In this document: piece by piece, positions 1 to 6,054 of the stretch
Position numbering within the stretch: position 1 is the stretch's first letter
How the letters are laid out: each line of letters opens with the position of its first letter
Assembly: GCA_028699735.1 (NCBI GenBank)
Contig: JAQVUB010000174.1
Coordinates: forward strand, 1-6,054
Direction: 5' to 3'
Origin: Lentisphaeria bacterium
Lineage (GTDB): Bacteria > Verrucomicrobiota > Lentisphaeria > Oligosphaerales > Oligosphaeraceae
Length of the DNA: 6,054 nt
Notes under the pieces: model-generated
What the model saw: the letters and a program-made list of their open reading frames with translations, nothing else
Told to the model about the DNA's origin: nothing
Database searches by the model: none
Position numbers and translations under genes: made by a program

Positions 1-35
1 CACACTTTCCCCCCGCATTTTACCATCATGCTGAC

Positions 36-65
36 TTGATACTGCGGGCAGAGAAACTATATTAT
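36..65 (+). promoter_or_regulatory. Putative sigma70-type promoter of the tRNA-Val gene
   Basis: TTGATA at 36-41 matches the -35 consensus in five of six bases. It is followed by TATATT at 58-63 (16-bp spacer) or TATTAT at 60-65 (18-bp spacer). The predicted start falls near position 70, about 12 nt before the mature tRNA, leaving a short 5' leader for RNase P. The motifs are seen in the sequence; promoter activity is inferred. Confidence 0.5.
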
Positions 66-81
66 GTAAACTTGCTGATCA

Positions 82-158
<77 letters not shown>

Positions 159-170
159 TTTTTACTTGCA

Positions 171-202
171 AAGCCGTCCATATCATCGGACGGCTTTTTT
201 TT
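171..202 (+). terminator. Rho-independent terminator of the tRNA-Val gene
   Basis: The 9-bp perfect stem AAGCCGTCC (171-179) / GGACGGCTT (188-196) encloses an 8-nt loop and runs directly into T8 (195-202). This is a textbook intrinsic terminator 12 nt after the tRNA CCA end. On the opposite strand the stem is followed only by a short T run, so it would be a weaker stop for transcripts arriving from the pilin side. Confidence 0.93.
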
Positions 203-275
203 CGGGTCGGTTCGTGCTTTTTGTTGTTAAAAAGAATTCCTCGGTTACCAAGTTTAACTGATCCATTACGGTGAA

Positions 276-291
276 CCGGCAATGTTGCCGG
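276..291 (-). terminator. GC-rich hairpin just past the pilin stop, weak terminator candidate
   Basis: CCGGCAA (276-282) and TTGCCGG (285-291) form a perfect inverted repeat 9 nt after the pilin stop codon (301-303). Its place at the 3' end of the - strand operon suggests a terminator or an mRNA 3'-end stabiliser. However, no U-rich tract follows it on the - strand, so a classic intrinsic terminator is not supported. The rest of 203-300 shows only an AT-rich stem (217-234) and no gene. Confidence 0.35.
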
Positions 292-300
292 ACTCAAAAT

Positions 301-1067
301 TCAGTATCCGCCCGTATAGCCAGGAGTGGTCTCCCGGATGCCCCATGGATAAAAGTACACCGAATTGCCAAAATAGTAATTTTCCAGCTGTTTTGGGATC
401 GAGGAGACGTGTCCGTCAACCCAGAAACAATTCGCTCTTCCCCCATGGCGGACATAATCGATATAATACGTGGATGAAGTGGCTACCAGAATGACTTCGC
501 TCTTACCACCATTGCCTGGAGCAAAATCCAAGGTGCGGGAATCCAGAGAAACGATCAGCCAGCTGGGACGCTTGACCGCTGCCAGAGTGCCGGCACCGCC
601 AAAGCTTGGATTGTCAAACTTCTCATTGCCGGCACCATAGCGGAAAATGCCGTAATCCGTACGCGTTGACTCATAGAGGGTGGAGGCCGCATAGGTGCCG
701 TAATAAGGCACTTTCGGCCCGAAGGCCGGGCAGGCAAAGATCCCGTTCTTCTGAAAATAGTTACTGTTGGCCAAGGTCATTTCCCCTGCCGCTTCCGCAA
801 TCAGTTTAGCCCAGGTCAGAGAACCAATAACCCCCTCCGCTGAAGTCGCCCCTTTAGGCATCGCACGCGGCGGCAGATTTCCGCCGTTGTCTTCAATATA
901 TATTTGGTAACCCAGACTGATCTGGCGCAAGTTGCCCATGCACTTGATGTTCATCGCCTTCTGACGAGCCTTCTGCAACGCCGGCAAAAGCATCGAAGCG
1001 AGAATCGCGATAATCGCGATTACAACTAGCAACTCAATCAAAGTAAAGCAAAAATCCTTTTTTTCAT
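301..1067 (-). CDS. Pseudopilin-like protein (prepilin N-terminus, DUF1559-like, H-X9-DG), frameshifted leader
   Basis: This is a secreted, membrane-anchored type IV pilin-like or type II secretion pseudopilin-like protein of the large family found in Planctomycetes and Lentisphaerota; its substrate is unknown. The open frame 301-1041 encodes 246 residues. The N-terminus has the prepilin motif TLIELLVVIAIIAILASMLL, with the conserved Glu, followed by a globular domain and a C-terminal H-X9-DG motif (H199, D209, G210, counted from the TTG at 1041).

The expected start is the ATG at 1067-1065, preceded 6 nt away by AAAGGAG. That ATG is one base out of frame: as read it gives nine codons (MKKRIFALL) and a TGA. 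Adding one A to the A7 tract (1064-1058) would give MKKKDFCF followed by TLIELL; adding one T to T5 (1055-1051) would give MKKRIFCF followed by TLIELL. The only in-frame start, TTG at 1041, has no SD and would remove the basic leader. The usual Gly before the cleavage site is Cys. The gene is probably translationally coupled to the upstream oxidoreductase. Family call is firm; whether it is expressed is not. Confidence 0.85.
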
Positions 1068-1080
1068 GATCAGCTCCTTT
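1065..1080 (-). promoter_or_regulatory. Ribosome binding site and ATG marking the true pilin start
   Basis: On the - strand AAAGGAG (1080-1074) lies 6 nt before ATG (1067-1065), an almost ideal Shine-Dalgarno arrangement. It is embedded in the last codons of the oxidoreductase, whose TGA (1072-1070) ends 2 nt before the ATG. This fixes the intended pilin start and exposes the one-base frameshift relative to the pilin body. Confidence 0.8.
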
Positions 1081-2158
1081 GCTCTATAACCATACCACAG
1101 GAATTTTCTCGACATAATTCAATCGTACGCATCACTTCCAGCGTCTGGGAAAAGGGCACAAAAGCTTCCGCACCTAGCCCAAAATACTCATAACAAAGCT
1201 GGTAGTACCGGTCGTGATCCTCCGGCTCCGGCAGGACAAGCTCCTCCAGCCAGTCAGGGACATCCCCGGGATACTGACGATCTGGGGCGGCAAACCCGGA
1301 AGAAAGCTGCTGCCCGGAGATAGAATCCGGACGGTAATGGCGCAGCTTCCAGCTACCGTCCTTGCTGCTCCAGGCCGTCCCATTACGGCCATAAAGGATC
1401 AGGCTGGGCTGACTGCAGGCCGCAGCCATATTAATGCTGAGTTTGAACAGTCCGCCCTGCTTTCCTCGCAACAGCACCTGCACGACATCATCAGCATCGC
1501 CCAGACTGAGAACCGTTTGTAACTCACATTTAACGGATGCGCAGGAATCTCCTGTCAAATAAAAGTACTGATCGAGAAAATGGCTGCCGTAATTCATCAG
1601 CATCCCACCACCATTTCTTGTCAAGGCCTGCCAGTCATTGCGCCGGCTGAAGGAATCCGCATTGCGCTCAATCATGAAAATTCCGCCCAATACCCCGGAT
1701 GCCATAATCTTTCTTGCGCAACAGGTGTCTGTACTCAGGCGGTGAGGCTGATAAACCATCAGACGACGACCTTTTTTTCCCGCTGCAACCTGCATAAGCT
1801 GCGCTTCCTGCAGATTCAAAGCGGCGGGTTTATCACAGAAAACATCAATTCCCCGCTCGAAGAACCAAAGAGCCTGTGGGGCATGAAAAGGAGTCGGTGA
1901 GGCGATGACTGCTAAATCTATATCCGATACATCCAATTCCTCCAAGGCAGCATGATAACGCTGTATGCCATATTTCCCGGCAGCCTCATTGCAGCGACCC
2001 CGATCCGGATCAACAACCGCAACAAGCTCAAAACCGGGGTGCCGAATCAGGTTTGGCAGATGATACTGCCAGCCGATCCGCCCCAGCCCGACAAGAACAC
2101 AACGTAATGTCCGCTTATTTATGATCATCTTTGTATCCGATGAAGCAACCTGCCACAT
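1070..2158 (-). CDS. Gfo/Idh/MocA family NAD(P)-dependent oxidoreductase
   Basis: A 362-residue cytoplasmic protein of usual family length, probably oxidising or epimerising a sugar, inositol or related polyol with NAD(P); the substrate cannot be read from sequence.

The N-terminal Rossmann domain (about 18-135) has GLGRIG at 24-29, an acidic residue at the end of beta-2 (VVD, D50) that favours NAD, ASPTP at 86-90, and the family CDKP motif at 108-111 with the catalytic-type Lys110. The C-terminal domain has GGGMLMNYGSHFLD (183-196). Here His193 is kept, but the position that is Asp in inositol dehydrogenase (DxGxH) is Asn189.

The start at 2158 is preceded by AGGGTG (2168-2163) with a short 4-nt gap. 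Met11 (2128) is an alternative that would still keep the whole fold, but it has a poorer upstream site. The gene is first in an operon with the pseudopilin, and a strong promoter lies about 80 nt upstream. Confidence 0.92.
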   Translation of the reverse strand: MWQVASSDTKMIINKRTLRCVLVGLGRIGWQYHLPNLIRHPGFELVAVVDPDRGRCNEAAGKYGIQRYHAALEELDVSDIDLAVIASPTPFHAPQALWFFERGIDVFCDKPAALNLQEAQLMQVAAGKKGRRLMVYQPHRLSTDTCCARKIMASGVLGGIFMIERNADSFSRRNDWQALTRNGGGMLMNYGSHFLDQYFYLTGDSCASVKCELQTVLSLGDADDVVQVLLRGKQGGLFKLSINMAAACSQPSLILYGRNGTAWSSKDGSWKLRHYRPDSISGQQLSSGFAAPDRQYPGDVPDWLEELVLPEPEDHDRYYQLCYEYFGLGAEAFVPFSQTLEVMRTIELCRENSCGMVIEQRS

Positions 2159-2191
2159 AGTACACCCTGAATAACAGAAAAAACAGAATTT

Positions 2192-2230
2192 TGGAGAAAA
2201 AAAATCCCCCGAAGTAAACCCCTTTTTTTT
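2192..2230 (-). other. A8/T8 tracts flanking G runs in the oxidoreductase 5' leader
   Basis: On the mRNA (- strand) the leader reads A8 (2230-2223), G4 (2222-2219), a mixed stretch, G5 (2210-2206), A, then U8 (2204-2197). A8 and U8 can pair around an 18-nt loop, close to the predicted transcription start. The two G runs cannot pair with each other, so this is not a regular terminator stem even though it ends in U8. The role is unknown; it could be a transcription slippage or pausing site, a regulator site, or simply low-complexity DNA. Confidence 0.4.
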
Positions 2231-2243
2231 GTTATTTACCTAT

Positions 2244-2272
2244 ATTATAGACTCTTTTTGGCGGTCTTTCAA
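2244..2272 (-). promoter_or_regulatory. Near-consensus sigma70 promoter for the oxidoreductase-pilin operon
   Basis: On the - strand TTGAAA (2272-2267, five of six to TTGACA) and a perfect TATAAT (2249-2244) are separated by exactly 17 bp. Transcription should begin near 2237, giving a leader of about 79 nt before the ATG at 2158. No comparably good promoter is seen facing the AraC gene; the best candidate there is TTGGCG (2258-2263), 18 bp, TATAGT (2282-2287), which overlaps this promoter. An AraC-type activator bound here could act on both directions. Confidence 0.75.
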
Positions 2273-2329
2273 TAACAGGAGTATAGTATTAATAATAGAA
2301 ATATCAGGTTTATGGAAAAAGTTTGACCA

Positions 2330-3202
2330 ATGACCGACGAGCATCATTTTTTTTTGCAAAAAATATCCGGTTGGCTTCAGACCGACCTGGGCGAAGTTGT
2401 CTTTTCGCAGCCCGTACCCGCGTATGATGACCCCATCCATGACCCGCAAAAACTCGTTTTCATTGAATCCGGCACCCCTTTGATCGCCGTGGGTCGAGGG
2501 GGACAAGTAGAAAGCCTGTCGCTGCCTTCCGGCACTGTCCTCTTCGGAGCCTGCGGCGCCACCACCGGCCTGCTCTCTCCGGGTAACTCCCCGGCACAAA
2601 CCCTCGCTATTTGCTTTTTCGCCGACTACATCCGCTTGGTGGAATACCAGTTTGCAGCCGGCAGCGGCCTCCGGAACATCCGTTTTATGCATACCCCCTA
2701 TTCCTTGCAATTCGGCGGCAAAACCCTGCTGGAATTACTGGATTATTCCCGACGCAACCCGGTCATGACCAGCACCGTGCCATACCTGATTAAAGCATTG
2801 CTCAGCCTGCTGGGCACACTGCTGAAAGATTCCGGTGCCGGAAAGCAACGCAGCAAATCCACCTTCACCTGGCGACAGGTCGAAACCTATGTCAAAAATC
2901 ATCTGAATGGCGACCTGTCCAGAGAAAAACTGGCCGAAAGCAGCAAGCTGAACCCCAATTACCTCAGCATGCTCTGCCGCGAAAAAACCGGCTGTACCCT
3001 CAACGAATATGTCCGCAAGCAACGCCTGATGCAAGCAGCCATACTGCTCGATCTGGACTTGACCCTTGACGAAATCACAAGCTCGTGCGGTTTCCAGTAT
3101 ACCAGCTATTTCATCCGGCTCTTTAAGGCGGAATATGGTTCTTCCCCCGGAAAATACCGCTGCCAACATAGCACGGGTAAAATTCCACCACCCCATGCTT
3201 GA
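2330..3202 (+). CDS. AraC/XylS family transcriptional regulator
   Basis: A 290-residue one-component DNA-binding regulator. Residues 1-110 are beta-rich and cupin-like (LVFIESGTP, LSLPSGTVLFG), as in the sugar-sensing half of AraC proteins, without obvious metal-binding His residues. Residues 181-277 form the double helix-turn-helix: the first around LSREKLAESSKLNPNYLS (196-213), the second ending in the family signature at 252-277 (SCGFQYTSYFIRLFK, then PGKYR).

The ATG at 2330 has only a weak upstream site (GGAAAAAG at 2314-2321). A T9 run (2347-2355) lies in codons 6-9. The gene diverges from the oxidoreductase-pilin operon, a usual arrangement for a regulator of its neighbours. Its TGA (3200-3202) overlaps the likely ATG of the YdbH-like gene by 8 nt. 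The ligand is unknown. Confidence 0.93.
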   Translation: MTDEHHFFLQKISGWLQTDLGEVVFSQPVPAYDDPIHDPQKLVFIESGTPLIAVGRGGQVESLSLPSGTVLFGACGATTGLLSPGNSPAQTLAICFFADYIRLVEYQFAAGSGLRNIRFMHTPYSLQFGGKTLLELLDYSRRNPVMTSTVPYLIKALLSLLGTLLKDSGAGKQRSKSTFTWRQVETYVKNHLNGDLSREKLAESSKLNPNYLSMLCREKTGCTLNEYVRKQRLMQAAILLDLDLTLDEITSSCGFQYTSYFIRLFKAEYGSSPGKYRCQHSTGKIPPPHA

Positions 3203-5909
3203 TGTTACGACGACAAAAACAGCCTCCCCCCAAGTCACAGCATCCATGACACAGCAAAACATAACAACAGACAAACCGGGAAAACTTTTTCGCAAGGCTC
3301 GCTTCTGGGCCGTCGTCTTTGCTGCCATGAGCCTGTTTCTGGGATTGTTGCTGGCACTGCTGATTTATCTTCCGGGCGCGGTAGAACATCAGGTTGGCAG
3401 GATTCTAAACCGGCTTTCAGCGGATGGCGCGTTTATCCTGCGGGTCAAATACATCGGCCTCTACCGAACAGAATTTTCTCTGCATGCGGCAGATCAGGCT
3501 CAAACTGGAGCGGAAGCTCTGCGGATCAGCTCCTGCAGTTTGCGATATCGCCCCTTACGGCTGCTCCGAGGGGAACTCGATCAGATCGAACTGGATGGTT
3601 TCCGCCTGGCACTCGATCTAACCCCGGGCAATTCCCCTCTGCCCCTGCTGAAATTGTTTCCCCGCCCAGCGAAGAGTATCGATGCACCTGCACAGGCCTT
3701 GCGTATTTCCGAGTGGGCTGAAAATATTCCGCTTCACTTTTCACATCTGAGCCTGAAAGGGGATATCCTGCTGCTAACGCAGCAGGAAGTCATTCCAGTC
3801 CCCACCCAGATTTTTCTCAGCCCTGGCCAAGTGTCCGGACGTCCGGAGTGGGTCTGGTCGTTGTCGCTGACCCATTCCCGCAACACGCTGCAAGCTTCCG
3901 GCATCTGCGATCTGGCCGGCGCCACAGTCACCGCCCAAAGCAGATTTTCCGGCACTGTCAATGCCTTGCCGTACAGCCTGCGACAACTCCTGCCGCCAGA
4001 ACTCGATGCGGATTTGACCGGCCAAGCCTCCTTCTCGTTTGACTTGGACAAACGAAAATTCACTGCACTCCAGACCAAAATTGAATCCTCTATTCGTTAT
4101 CAGCATGAAAAGATACAGGTGAATTGTCAGCCGCGCCTGACCTTGCTTGCGGAAAAGGAGCATATCTCTGCCGAAATGCAGGGATTGCAGGCAAAACTGG
4201 CCGGAACAAATGTCAGCGTCAAACAGCTCAATGCGCAATTTTCCCAAAACGACCTGAATACGGTCAACGGCCAAATCCAGGTGGAAATTCAGCAACAGGT
4301 CTTTTTTAGTACAGATGTTCGTGTCCACCACGAAAACGGCAAAATCCTGTTTGAGGCCAGCAATCAGCCAAGCGCCGATCTGCCTGAACTCAAGCTGGAT
4401 CTGGCCGGCAGCAGCCTGCTTTTCAAAGCGCCGGAATGTCAGATTTCAGCAGAACTTAGTCCGGCCTGGCAATATCAAGTCATGGCCGGCATTGGCAGCG
4501 GAAAATTTTCCGCTGCCGGATTGGAAGGCTCCCTGGGAGGTCTGAAGTTTGCAGTGCAGGGAGACAGTGCCGCAGCAAACCTGCAGGCTACTTTCAGCAA
4601 TCTGCATGTGTCCAGCACGGTAGATTGCAGCATTCCGGAACTGCATTGCCAGGCCACTTTCCAGAACGGACAACTGCAAGGGAACTGCCGCATTCCAGAA
4701 GGCAACGCGGAACTCCCGCAACAGGGACTCCATGCTAACTTTGCCGCAGAAATCCCGCTGCAATGGCCACTCTCAGGCCAGGGCTCCCCTGTCGGCTTTT
4801 TCCGGGTAGACCCATTGCTCGGCAAGGGAGAAAAGCTGGGCAGCCTCGAGGGAAATTTCCAGATTGCAGAGCAGCAGATTTCTTTTCAGGCCGCCAGCGA
4901 TCTGCGAGGCCTGCAGGCCAATTTCAACGCAGATGTTTTTCCCTTTGCTGCCCCGCAAGAACCCTTTCTCACATGCCACTTCGAATTGCCCGAACAGACC
5001 CTGCCCCCAGATCTGCTCCCCAAACAGTTTGTCCCACAACTGAAAGGATTCCAATGCGAAGGAAAATTGGCTGCCGGCGGACATTTCATCCTCCGGAAAA
5101 ATGCTGAACCGCACGGAGAAGCCTTCCTCAAAATCAGCGATGGGCAACTCCGAAATCCGGAAAAGGACTTTTCCCTGGATGGGCTCCGCCTCGAATTTGA
5201 AATGCCGGATTTGCCGAAGCTCGCCAGCGATGGCAATCAGCTGCTGGCCTTCCGAAATCTCGAATTCGGCAAATTCGCCATCCGTTCCGGGGGCCTGCGT
5301 TTTCGCATGGAGAGTCCGACATCCTGGCATCTGGAAAATGTGACGATGAACTGGTGTGATGGTAAATTGAAGCTCGATTCCACCCGCATCAATCCGGAAA
5401 ACAAACGTACCAGCCTGATTTTTTACTGCGACCGGCTCCGGCTCTCCGCACTGCTGCAACAGCTCGGCGCCGGGCTGGATCAGGGCGAAGGGCGCATCAG
5501 CGGTGCCATCCCTGTCGTTTTCAGCGACGCAGGCCTGCGTTTCCGTGATGCTTTCCTGTTCTCCACCCCCGGCGAAACCGGCTCGATCAAACTGCTGCCC
5601 AGCAAGAGCATCAGCGCAACCGCAGCCGCCTCGGAACAATTGTCTTTTGCCCTCGATGCCCTCGCGGATTTTGATTATTCCTGGGTCAAGCTCTCCCTGA
5701 ACAGTGAAAAAGACCTGTTGAAAATCAAGCTGCAGACGGACGGAAGGCCTGCAGGCAAGCTATATTATATACCGAAGGACGGAACTCTGGTACGCTCCGA
5801 AGTCGCCAACGATTTTACTGGTCTCGTACTGGATGCAAACCTGAACATACCCCTAAACAATACCTTGCAGCTGTATCAGAGTTTCAAACAGCTTTTCTCC
5901 CCGCAGTAG
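3195..5909 (+). CDS. YdbH-like AsmA-superfamily intermembrane lipid transport protein
   Basis: A large envelope protein of about 904 residues from the chosen start; E. coli YdbH is about 880. A short basic cytoplasmic end (KLFRKARF) is followed by one membrane helix (about 38-59, WAVVFAAMSLFLGLLLALLI). The rest is periplasmic and made almost entirely of alternating beta-strand segments, as expected for the hydrophobic-groove bridges of the AsmA/TamB/YhdP/YdbH type. The C-terminal block (about 764-904) has GEGRISGAIPV, then LDALADFDYSWVKLSL, then DANLNIPLNN, which resembles the conserved C-terminal region of YdbH as I recall it.

In E. coli, YdbH, TamB and YhdP redundantly move phospholipids to the outer membrane, and YdbH pairs with the lipoprotein YnbE. 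A lipoprotein gene follows here too, which supports the call. The start is uncertain: ATG 3195 overlaps the AraC stop (ATGCTTGA), while ATG 3246 is a shorter alternative that keeps the membrane helix. Neither has a good SD. The open frame reaches 3066, inside the AraC helix-turn-helix, which is not credible as a start. Confidence 0.75.
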   Translation: MLDVTTTKTASPQVTASMTQQNITTDKPGKLFRKARFWAVVFAAMSLFLGLLLALLIYLPGAVEHQVGRILNRLSADGAFILRVKYIGLYRTEFSLHAADQAQTGAEALRISSCSLRYRPLRLLRGELDQIELDGFRLALDLTPGNSPLPLLKLFPRPAKSIDAPAQALRISEWAENIPLHFSHLSLKGDILLLTQQEVIPVPTQIFLSPGQVSGRPEWVWSLSLTHSRNTLQASGICDLAGATVTAQSRFSGTVNALPYSLRQLLPPELDADLTGQASFSFDLDKRKFTALQTKIESSIRYQHEKIQVNCQPRLTLLAEKEHISAEMQGLQAKLAGTNVSVKQLNAQFSQNDLNTVNGQIQVEIQQQVFFSTDVRVHHENGKILFEASNQPSADLPELKLDLAGSSLLFKAPECQISAELSPAWQYQVMAGIGSGKFSAAGLEGSLGGLKFAVQGDSAAANLQATFSNLHVSSTVDCSIPELHCQATFQNGQLQGNCRIPEGNAELPQQGLHANFAAEIPLQWPLSGQGSPVGFFRVDPLLGKGEKLGSLEGNFQIAEQQISFQAASDLRGLQANFNADVFPFAAPQEPFLTCHFELPEQTLPPDLLPKQFVPQLKGFQCEGKLAAGGHFILRKNAEPHGEAFLKISDGQLRNPEKDFSLDGLRLEFEMPDLPKLASDGNQLLAFRNLEFGKFAIRSGGLRFRMESPTSWHLENVTMNWCDGKLKLDSTRINPENKRTSLIFYCDRLRLSALLQQLGAGLDQGEGRISGAIPVVFSDAGLRFRDAFLFSTPGETGSIKLLPSKSISATAAASEQLSFALDALADFDYSWVKLSLNSEKDLLKIKLQTDGRPAGKLYYIPKDGTLVRSEVANDFTGLVLDANLNIPLNNTLQLYQSFKQLFSPQ

Positions 5910-5923
5910 TACCTTTTTTTAAC

Positions 5924-5946
5924 CACGAAAAGCACGAAGACACGAA
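5924..5946 (+). repeat. Three-copy CACGAA short repeat
   Basis: CACGAA occurs at 5924-5929, 5933-5938 and 5941-5946 in the 52-nt gap between the YdbH-like stop and the lipoprotein start, with periods of 9 and 8 nt, just after a T7 run (5914-5920). From memory, similar AACCACGAAnnnCACGAA strings are scattered through intergenic DNA of several environmental bacteria. The last copy runs into the ribosome binding site of the lipoprotein. Confidence 0.6.
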
Positions 5947-5961
5947 AAAAGGAAAATGGAC

Positions 5962-6054
5962 ATGTTTCAAAGTACTCGTATTGGCCTGATACTGGCCCTG
6001 CTGACGGCATTTTCTGTCAGTGGCTGCCTGCGCACCTCGCATGAAGTCAAGACC
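5962..6054 (+). CDS. Lipoprotein, YnbE-like by position (3' truncated by window end)
   Basis: The first 31 codons of a secreted lipoprotein are visible. The signal peptide has Arg6, a hydrophobic core (IGLILALLTAF) and a lipobox VSGC with Cys22 as the predicted lipidation site. Residue +2 is Leu, not Asp, so the default expectation is outer-membrane sorting. The mature part visible is CLRTSHEVKT.

The ATG at 5962 sits 8 nt after AAGGA (5949-5953). The in-frame ATG at 5956 is too close to that site. It lies 52 nt after the YdbH-like gene on the same strand, in the place of ynbE in ydbH-ynbE-ydbL operons. E. coli YnbE is a very small outer-membrane lipoprotein that extends the YdbH beta-structure. 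The lipoprotein call is strong; YnbE identity is inferred from context because most of the gene is outside the window. Confidence 0.8.
   Translation, partial: MFQSTRIGLILALLTAFSVSGCLRTSHEVKT

Noticed and set aside
217..234. CTTTTT / AAAAAG hairpin in the convergent spacer
   Set aside because: The stem is almost all A:T and weak, with no adjacent U tract; likely chance in AT-rich spacer DNA.
2240..2710. 156-aa - strand ORF antisense to the AraC start
   Set aside because: It covers the divergent promoter region and the AraC N-terminus in the wrong sense, with a low-complexity composition and no family match recognised.
3066..3194. Upstream extension of the YdbH-like frame
   Set aside because: It lies inside the conserved second helix-turn-helix of the AraC gene; its residues look unlike a signal or membrane segment.
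4773..5639. Long - strand ORF of 288 aa
   Set aside because: It is fully antisense to the YdbH-like gene; it has no recognisable domain and no convincing RBS-led start. The beta-rich, membrane-anchored + strand protein is the real product.
4908..5756. Two CCTGCAGG-centred palindromes (4908-4919 and 5747-5756)
   Set aside because: Both are inside coding sequence and explained by common Leu-Gln and Pro-Ala-Gly codons; no spacing or pairing pattern suggests function.
5914..5920. T7 run after the YdbH-like stop as a terminator
   Set aside because: No stem-loop precedes it, and the next gene follows closely on the same strand.

Overview
The window looks like chromosomal DNA of a diderm bacterium of the Planctomycetes-Verrucomicrobia-Chlamydiae group, most likely Lentisphaerota (Victivallis/Lentisphaera-like). 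This is inferred from gene style: a DUF1559-like pseudopilin with the TLIELLVVIAIIAILASMLLPAL helix and an H-X9-DG tail, a Gfo/Idh/MocA oxidoreductase and an AraC regulator side by side (a combination typical of that phylum), plus an AsmA-type envelope protein and a lipoprotein, which imply an outer membrane. No rRNA or other taxonomic marker is present, so the assignment rests on recall of family style.

Layout. (1) Positions 1-202 hold a tRNA-Val(UAC) gene on the + strand with a plausible sigma70-type promoter and a strong intrinsic terminator. (2) Positions 203-300 are a short convergent spacer with a hairpin just past the pilin stop. (3) Positions 301-2158 (- strand) are a two-gene operon, a Gfo/Idh/MocA oxidoreductase followed 2 nt later by a pseudopilin. 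The pilin's SD-preceded ATG is out of frame with its body by one base, at an A7 tract. (4) Positions 2159-2329 are a divergent regulatory region with a near-consensus promoter for the - strand operon. (5) Positions 2330-5909 (+ strand) hold an AraC-family regulator whose last 8 nt overlap the likely start of a ~904-aa AsmA-like protein that I read as YdbH-like. (6) Positions 5910-6054 hold a small CACGAA repeat and the first 31 codons of a lipoprotein, in the place where YnbE is encoded in ydbH-ynbE-ydbL operons.

How the genes may work together. The oxidoreductase/pilin operon and the divergent AraC gene have the shape of a small sugar-responsive locus, with the AraC protein probably acting on the shared intergenic region. 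The YdbH-like protein and the lipoprotein form a probable inner-to-outer membrane lipid-transport unit. Their apparent translational coupling to an AraC regulator is the most unusual arrangement seen here. I found no clearly new defence or mobile system. The best leads are the one-base frameshift in the pilin leader, homopolymer tracts near the starts of two divergent genes, and the AraC-YdbH-lipoprotein gene order.
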